Positions 37,610 to 41,464 of a stretch of 41,464 nt of DNA are shown in pieces. Both the position numbers and the translations under genes were made by a program. Where the stretch lies: positions 1-41,464 of the forward strand of contig JABSPQ010000397.1 in assembly GCA_013214205.1 (NCBI GenBank). The letters are read 5' to 3'. Each line of letters begins with the position of its first letter. The stretch's first letter is position 1. The notes beneath the pieces were generated by a model that was not told the DNA's origin, did no database searches, and worked only from the letters and a program-made list of their open reading frames with translations. The stretch comes from Flavobacteriales bacterium (lineage in GTDB: Bacteria > Bacteroidota > Bacteroidia > DT-38).

Positions 37610-38287
37610 TCACTCTTTAAATAATCCGGGTCGTCTTTTTTCTGTTCTTTCTACGGATTGTTCGTGCCTCCAGTTATCAATTTCTTTCTGATTCCCTGAT
37701 AATAATACTTTCGGAACCGACATATCCCTATAAATTTCGGGTCTTGTGTATACGGGAGGCGAAAGCAAATCGTCTTGAAATGAATCGGTTAGTGCGCTAG
37801 TTTCGTTGGTTAAAACTCCTGGGATTAATCTGGCTATTCCATCGGCTAAAATAGCAGCAGGAATTTCACCTCCAGAAAGTACAAAATCTCCAACAGAAAT
37901 TTCTTTTGTAATAAAATGATCTCTCACTCTCTGATCAATCCCTTTATAGTGTCCGCATAAAATAATAATATTCTCAAGCGTCGATAATTGATTGAGTCGG
38001 CCTTGTTTTAAAAGCTCACCATCTGGCGTAACAAAAATAATTTCGTCGTACTTCCTTTCCTTTTGCAAACCCTCAATACATTTTGCAATTGGTTCAATAG
38101 TTAAAACCATTCCGGCACCACCGCCATACTGGTAATCATCAATGCTTTTGTAATTGTTAGTCGCGTAGTCTCTTAAGTTGTGTGTTTGAATGGTACACAA
38201 ACCTTTTTCTTGAGCACGATGTACAATCGAATGGTCGAAAAAACCATCGAGTAACTGCGGAACGGCGCTAATAATATCTATCCTCAT
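37610..38287 (-). CDS. trmD: tRNA (guanine-N1)-methyltransferase
   Basis: TrmD makes m1G37 in tRNAs reading codons that begin with C and some others, which prevents frameshifts. The 225-residue protein has IDIISAVPQLLDGFFDHSIV at the N terminus, YGGGAGMVLTIEPI (about residues 53-66), the SAM-binding trefoil knot with IILCGHYKGIDQRV, and SVGDFVLSGGEIPAAILADG. Length and all key residues fit. It is the first gene of trmD-rplS and diverges from bioB, with 95 bases between starts. Confidence 0.97.
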   Translation of the reverse strand: MRIDIISAVPQLLDGFFDHSIVHRAQEKGLCTIQTHNLRDYATNNYKSIDDYQYGGGAGMVLTIEPIAKCIEGLQKERKYDEIIFVTPDGELLKQGRLNQLSTLENIIILCGHYKGIDQRVRDHFITKEISVGDFVLSGGEIPAAILADGIARLIPGVLTNETSALTDSFQDDLLSPPVYTRPEIYRDMSVPKVLLSGNQKEIDNWRHEQSVERTEKRRPGLFKE

Positions 38288-38318
38288 TAAAAAACGTTGA
38301 AAATGTCGTGAATTAGTT

Positions 38319-38326
38319 CAAAGCTA
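38319..38326 (-). promoter_or_regulatory. TAGCTTTG -7 element for trmD-rplS
   Basis: On the minus strand TAGCTTTG matches TAnnTTTG, about 32 bases before the trmD ATG. It sits 26 bases from the oppositely oriented bioB element, so the two promoter regions overlap. Confidence 0.5.
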
Positions 38327-38352
38327 AAACAAATTCACATAAGTTAATTCCA

Positions 38353-38360
38353 TAAATTTG
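38353..38360 (+). promoter_or_regulatory. TAAATTTG -7 element for bioB
   Basis: A perfect TAnnTTTG match about 22 bases before the bioB ATG, divergent from the trmD element. No BirA- or BioR-like operator palindrome was recognised by eye. Confidence 0.5.
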
Positions 38361-38382
38361 CGTCATAGAAATTACTTGAAGA

Positions 38383-39474
38383 ATGAGTGTAGATATTAAA
38401 AGTTGGAGTAGAGAAGAAATTAGAGCGGTTTACGACCGTCCGTTGCTACAATTAATTTACGATGCCGCTGAGGTACATCGTGAGCACAACGACCCGCTGG
38501 AAGTTCAGGTGAGTAAACTTATTTCCATTAAAACTGGTGGCTGTTCGGAAGATTGTGGATACTGTCCGCAAGCTGCCCGTTACCACACAGGTGTGGAAGC
38601 CGTGCCATTAATGAGCATTGATGAAGTAAGGAAAGATGCTGAAGAGGCAAAAGCTTCTGGTGCTTCAAGATTGTGCATGGGTGCTGCTTGGAGAAACGTG
38701 CAGGAAGGAAAAGACTTCGACAACGTTTTAGAGATGGTAAAATTGGTTAATGGTATGGACATGGAAGTGTGTTGTACTTTAGGTATGATAACCGACGACC
38801 AAGCCAGAAGATTAGCGGATGCAGGTTTATATGCATACAATCACAATGTGGATACTTCTGAAGAATACTACAAAGAAATTATTTCGACAAGGGGATATGA
38901 CGACAGACTAAAAACCATTAAGCATGTTCAAAAGTGGAACATTGGTGTTTGCTCTGGTGGAATTATCGGAATGGGCGAAACAGTTGACGATAGAATCGGG
39001 ATGTTGCTTACATTGGTAAACTTATCTCCACAACCAGATTCAGTTCCAATTAACGCATTGGTTCCTGTTGAAGGAACTCCAATGGCCGAAAACTACAAAG
39101 TGCCAATTTGGGATGTTGTTAGAATGATTGCTACTGCTAGAATTGTTTTGCCACATGCATCTGTTCGTTTATCGGCAGGTAGATTAGAAATGAGTCAAGA
39201 AGGGCAGGCGTTGGCATTTATGGCAGGCGCTAACTCGATATTCGCTGGCGACAAACTATTGACTACTCCAAACCCTGAATTTAATCAGGATAAAGAATTG
39301 TTTGAAATTTTAGGCCTCAAGCCAAAAGCAGCCTTTAAAGATGGCGATCAGCCAGAAACAAAAGAAAGCTATAAAGAAAGCGGTGCTACCGAAAAGCCAA
39401 AATGGTCACGTCCAGCACATACTATCGATGCTAATATCGAAGCTTCTAAGAAGGGTAAGGAGGAAGCGGTTTAG
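38383..39474 (+). CDS. bioB: Biotin synthase
   Basis: BioB is a radical SAM enzyme that inserts sulfur into dethiobiotin. The 363-residue protein has the SAM cluster motif CxxxCxxC with Cys54, Cys58 and Cys61 ([19 protein letters not shown]), and further family blocks: [10 protein letters not shown] (about residues 105-114), [13 protein letters not shown] and [19 protein letters not shown] near residue 265 belongs to the second, [2Fe-2S]-binding region. The C terminus has an extra hydrophilic tail of about 35 residues rich in Lys and Glu. It stands alone with its own promoter and a strong terminator. Its product is the cofactor of the acyl-CoA carboxylase encoded earlier. Confidence 0.97.
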   Translation: MSVDIKSWSREEIRAVYDRPLLQLIYDAAEVHREHNDPLEVQVSKLISIKTGGCSEDCGYCPQAARYHTGVEAVPLMSIDEVRKDAEEAKASGASRLCMGAAWRNVQEGKDFDNVLEMVKLVNGMDMEVCCTLGMITDDQARRLADAGLYAYNHNVDTSEEYYKEIISTRGYDDRLKTIKHVQKWNIGVCSGGIIGMGETVDDRIGMLLTLVNLSPQPDSVPINALVPVEGTPMAENYKVPIWDVVRMIATARIVLPHASVRLSAGRLEMSQEGQALAFMAGANSIFAGDKLLTTPNPEFNQDKELFEILGLKPKAAFKDGDQPETKESYKESGATEKPKWSRPAHTIDANIEASKKGKEEAV

Positions 39475-39498
39475 GTTTAATTAAGAAATTAGAGGGAA

Positions 39499-39531
39499 GC
39501 TCATTCGCCAACTGGCGAATGAGCTTTTTTT
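39499..39531 (+). terminator. Intrinsic terminator of bioB
   Basis: Perfect 11-bp stem GCTCATTCGCC (39499-39509) and GGCGAATGAGC (39514-39524), loop AACT, followed by seven T (39525-39531), 25 bases past the bioB stop. Confidence 0.9.
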
Positions 39532-39627
39532 ATGATGAACACTTCGAATTATCTAATCGACAATGTTGTATATTAGTAAGGATGAAGGATAGGTGCTTGA
39601 TAATCAGTTCTTCTAAAACCTGTAATT

Positions 39628-40710
39628 ATGCATAAATCAGTCCTAGTAGCAATTTCATTAATTCTGTTCAGTATTGTGCTTCAGGCTCAAAACGTATACA
39701 TTCCCGATACAGCATTTAAGGATGCGCTCCTTGCGAAGCGTGCAATTAATTTAAATTCCGATGATGAAATTCAGTTGAGTGAGGCGGATTCCTATTCTGG
39801 CGGTCTTGATCTTTCGGATAGGGGGATAAAATATTTAACAGGAATTGAGGAGTTTACAATGTGTGAATCAATTGACTGTGGTTCTAATCTGCTTACTAAT
39901 TTAGATTTCTCAGGGAATTTAGGACTTAAAGATTTGGAATGCGGATTGAATCAGCTAAGCAGTATAAATTTGACCAATAACGATAGCCTGCGGTATCTGA
40001 GTTGTGGAAGTAGTGGATTGTCAGAACTTGATTTGTCGGGAAACACAATGCTCACCACTCTGTACTGTTCTAAGAATGAATTAACAAGCCTCGATCTTTC
40101 TAATAACCCTTTAATGGATCGCCTTTTTTGTGGGTACAATTCGATAACGAGTTTAGAATTCCCCAATAATCCAATACTTAACCTTGTAGAATGCTGGAAT
40201 AATTTTTTGACTAGCCTTGATATTTCAAATAACCCTGAGCTAACAATTTTAGGTTGTTACTATAACAGCCTAACAAGTTTAGATTTAACGAATAATATTA
40301 ATCTCTATAATCTCGACTGTGGTTCAAATCAAATTACAAGTCTCGATTTGACAAGCATTGTTAGTGACAACGCCCAGATTCGTTGCGATAGTAATCAATT
40401 AACAAGTCTTAATTTGAGTGGAGGGTATAGTTGTAGATTGGTTCGCAGTGACACAGCTAGATGCACGGCAGTTACACTTCATGCATTGGATAATCCTTAT
40501 TTGATGTGTATTCAAGTAGATGACTCTAGTTGGGCTGCAGATACAAGTAAATGTGGGGTTTGGTTAATTGGCTCTACAGCACATTATAGCGAAAGTTGTA
40601 CGGTGTTAGCATTGGAAGACCAGTTATTCCAAATACACTTTTTGCACCGCATCCCCTTCTTCAAAAGTCACTTTTACAAGATGGGTTCCTCTTTGAGGCA
40701 AGGTAATTAA
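39628..40710 (+). CDS. Secreted leucine-rich-repeat protein, 3' end replaced by inversion
   Basis: The protein has a Sec signal peptide (about residues 1-21, ISLILFSIVLQAQ), the N-terminal block VYIPDTAFKDALLAKRAINL typical of Bacteroidota LRR surface proteins, and about eight repeats of period 21 with the pattern LxxLxCxxNxLTSLDLSNN (about residues 70-265). A cysteine-containing cap follows, ending HYSESCTVLALED (residue 331, codon 40618-40620). The last 29 residues after that (to 40710) look random: they are the antisense reading of a T9SS sorting domain. The true end lies on the other strand (see 40624-40839). As it stands the product could enter the periplasm but lacks the tag for T9SS secretion. 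The authentic LRR part is 39628-40620. The TTAACAAGYCTYGAT-like DNA repeats follow the protein repeats. Confidence 0.85.
   Translation: MHKSVLVAISLILFSIVLQAQNVYIPDTAFKDALLAKRAINLNSDDEIQLSEADSYSGGLDLSDRGIKYLTGIEEFTMCESIDCGSNLLTNLDFSGNLGLKDLECGLNQLSSINLTNNDSLRYLSCGSSGLSELDLSGNTMLTTLYCSKNELTSLDLSNNPLMDRLFCGYNSITSLEFPNNPILNLVECWNNFLTSLDISNNPELTILGCYYNSLTSLDLTNNINLYNLDCGSNQITSLDLTSIVSDNAQIRCDSNQLTSLNLSGGYSCRLVRSDTARCTAVTLHALDNPYLMCIQVDDSSWAADTSKCGVWLIGSTAHYSESCTVLALEDQLFQIHFLHRIPFFKSHFYKMGSSLRQGN
40616..40620 (+). repeat. Left inverted repeat at the inversion border
   Basis: AAGAC, inverted copy of GTCTT at 40837-40841. With outward bases the match extends imperfectly: AGCATTGGAAGAC here against AGCTTATAAGAC on the minus strand at the other border. 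A separate small hairpin, TTGGAA (40613-40618) with TTCCAA (40627-40632), spans this border. Confidence 0.55.
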
Positions 40711-40836
40711 AGCAGAACCATTTACTTCGATTTGAGTTAACTGCTGTCCCATTAAGTTGTATACAAAGGCCGTTCCTACTGCTTTAATCGAGATTGAGTT
40801 GCCATATGCTGTAATCATTACTCCATGGGCTTCGCC
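40621..40836. other. 216-bp inverted segment carrying the T9SS sorting domain of the LRR gene
   Basis: Reversing these 216 bases joins codon GAC (40618-40620) to GGC GAA GCC from the minus strand in the same frame, and the reading runs 70 further residues to TAA (40626-40624). The restored protein has 401 residues: LRR part, LALEDGEAHGVMITAYGN, then the sorting domain. The segment is flanked by AAGAC and GTCTT. Whether it still flips is not shown by one sequence. Confidence 0.8.
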
Positions 40837-40839
40837 GTC
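40624..40839 (-). pseudogene. Detached T9SS type A sorting domain (3' part of the LRR gene)
   Basis: On the minus strand a 71-residue frame, bounded upstream by TAA at 40842-40840, reads DGEAHGVMITAYGNSISIKA, then FVYNLMGQQLTQIEVNG, LITLPQRGTHLVKVTF and ends AVQKVYLE. The pattern (strand, YNLMGQQL, short turn, LPQRGxHLVKV, basic end) is that of the C-terminal sorting domain that sends proteins through the type IX secretion system. It has no ribosome-binding site, no signal peptide and no gene body of its own, so it is read as the missing end of the neighbouring LRR gene. Confidence 0.8.
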
Positions 40840-40841
40840 TT
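40837..40841 (-). repeat. Right inverted repeat at the inversion border
   Basis: GTCTT, partner of AAGAC at 40616-40620. The minus-strand codon GAC (40839-40837) is in the same frame position as the plus-strand codon GAC at 40618-40620, which is why an exchange here keeps the frame. Confidence 0.55.
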
Positions 40842-40904
40842 ATAAGCTGGTAAATATTATAATGCTCATTTAAAAATGATGGGCTTTAGTCGTGTTTAAG
40901 TCAT

Positions 40905-40912
40905 TATCTTTG
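40905..40912 (+). promoter_or_regulatory. TATCTTTG -7 element before the 132-residue gene
   Basis: It matches TAnnTTTG and lies 28 bases before the ATG at 40940. It is outside the inverted segment, so its orientation does not depend on the flip. Confidence 0.45.
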
Positions 40913-40939
40913 AGGTTGTAATAATGAATAATTGCTAAT

Positions 40940-41338
40940 ATGATTAACGATTTTACGCAGGATGAAGTAAGGATAGTTCATCAGTTATTTCAACTCAAAT
41001 TTGATTCATATAAGGTGGGTAAGTCATACAATGCAACTCATTATGAGCAATTGTTGAAAATTAGTAGGAAGGATTACAAATATTTGAACACAGAAATGTG
41101 CCTTATTGGGGAAGAGTTAGGACTGTTTACTATGAATCAATCTGGAAGTGGAACATGTAGTACTCATACATGGAGAGAGCCTGTTTGTGAAAAGTTTGTT
41201 TTAGCTGGTGGCTTTGAAGAGCATTTTGAGAAAATTTGGGTTGAAGAAAAAGAAGAAGATCAATTTATTCAGAATAAAAGAAATTCAGTTAAACCTAAAA
41301 AGTTTTGGAAAAGACCTGAGGTTGTTATACCAGTTTAA
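40940..41338 (+). CDS. Hypothetical protein, 132 residues
   Basis: I do not recognise this protein. It has no signal peptide or membrane segment. The N-terminal half looks helical (QDEVRIVHQLFQLKFDSYKV, YEQLLKISRKDYKYLN). A middle section with GSGTCSTHTWREPVCEKFVL holds two cysteines and a histidine, and the C terminus is Lys-rich and polar (KPKKFWKRPEV). The ATG at 40940 and a TATCTTTG element upstream suggest a real gene. Its neighbours are the LRR switch region on the left and a probable transposase start on the right, so it may be accessory cargo. Confidence 0.6.
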   Translation: MINDFTQDEVRIVHQLFQLKFDSYKVGKSYNATHYEQLLKISRKDYKYLNTEMCLIGEELGLFTMNQSGSGTCSTHTWREPVCEKFVLAGGFEEHFEKIWVEEKEEDQFIQNKRNSVKPKKFWKRPEVVIPV

Positions 41339-41374
41339 ATTCAAAGCTGCCTATATATTTCGTATATTTATAGT

Positions 41375-41464
41375 ATGGGAAAAAGAGCTAATATATTTAT
41401 AAAAGAGAGCGAAGAAGAATTAACTATTCTGTATAAAAAGGAAAGGAACTATAAAAGGAAACTA
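41375..41464 (+). mobile_element. Start of a probable IS630-type transposase, cut by the window end
   Basis: From ATG at 41375 the frame is open to the last base (30 codons): MGKRANIFIKESEEELTILY, then KKERNYKRKL. The pattern IKESEEEL followed by a basic helix resembles the N terminus of IS630-family transposases, which begin with a helix-turn-helix after an IKES-like strand. Only 30 residues can be judged, and no terminal inverted repeat could be confirmed, so this is a tentative call. Confidence 0.45.

Noticed and set aside
39900-40400. Regular 63-base repeats as a CRISPR array or DNA repeat element
   Set aside because: The periodicity follows the 21-residue leucine-rich protein repeat, and the units diverge at synonymous positions, unlike CRISPR repeats.
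40624-40818. Minus-strand frame as an independent small gene
   Set aside because: It holds only a sorting-domain fragment, has no promoter, ribosome-binding site or signal peptide, and joins perfectly in frame to the LRR gene after inversion.

Overview
The window looks like a chromosomal segment of a Bacteroidota bacterium, probably a gliding marine or freshwater relative of the Flavobacteriales/Cytophagales. The signs are low GC, TAnnTTTG-type -7 promoter elements instead of TATAAT, gliding genes gldF and gldG, the parA-parB-DUF5683-dapB-lepB-WbqC gene order typical of the phylum, a large-insert signal peptidase I, SprF/PD40-OmpA style envelope proteins, and a leucine-rich-repeat protein that once carried a type IX secretion (T9SS) C-terminal sorting domain. 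Most of the window is dense, ordinary housekeeping sequence. Accessory character appears at about 12.4-13.8 kb and in the last 2 kb.

Layout. 1-573 is non-coding. 574-3730 (minus) is the translation operon thrS-infC-rpmI-rplT; infC starts at an AUA codon. 3786-5904 (minus) holds an RraA-like protein and an acyl-CoA carboxylase beta subunit. 5975-11631 (minus) runs UPF0173 hydrolase, parA, parB, DUF5683 protein, dapB, lepB and WbqC. 11769-12437 (plus) is a rhomboid protease. 12438-13754 (minus) holds two tandem paralogues of an unknown anchored protein; the second is broken by an in-frame TAA. 13866-17559 holds an exported amine oxidase (minus), an N-acetylglucosamine-kinase-like ATPase and a TPR lipoprotein (both plus). 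17556-23418 (minus) is gldF-gldG-DUF4340-dnaN-metallophosphoesterase. A SAM hydrolase (minus) diverges from phoH-purC (plus). Then come a DUF5011 lipoprotein and a membrane patatin (both minus), the plus-strand run aroC-symporter-AsmA-OmpA, trmD-rplS (minus) divergent from bioB (plus), and finally the LRR gene, an unknown small gene and the start of a probable transposase.

The most interesting observation is at 39628-40841. The plus-strand LRR secretion gene loses its T9SS sorting domain at 40620, and that missing domain lies directly downstream on the opposite strand (40839 down to 40624). Flipping exactly 216 bp (40621-40836), bounded by the inverted pair AAGAC/GTCTT, rejoins both pieces in frame into a 401-residue protein with signal peptide, LRRs and sorting domain. 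The segment is therefore either an invertible ON/OFF switch for a secreted surface protein, captured OFF, or a recent micro-inversion. No recombinase is visible in the window.

Functionally, gldFG, DUF4340, the LRR protein, the OmpA/PD40 protein, AsmA and lepB all serve the cell envelope, export and motility. dnaN, parA and parB serve replication and segregation. thrS, infC, rpmI, rplT, rplS and trmD serve translation. All names come from reading motifs by eye; no database search was run.
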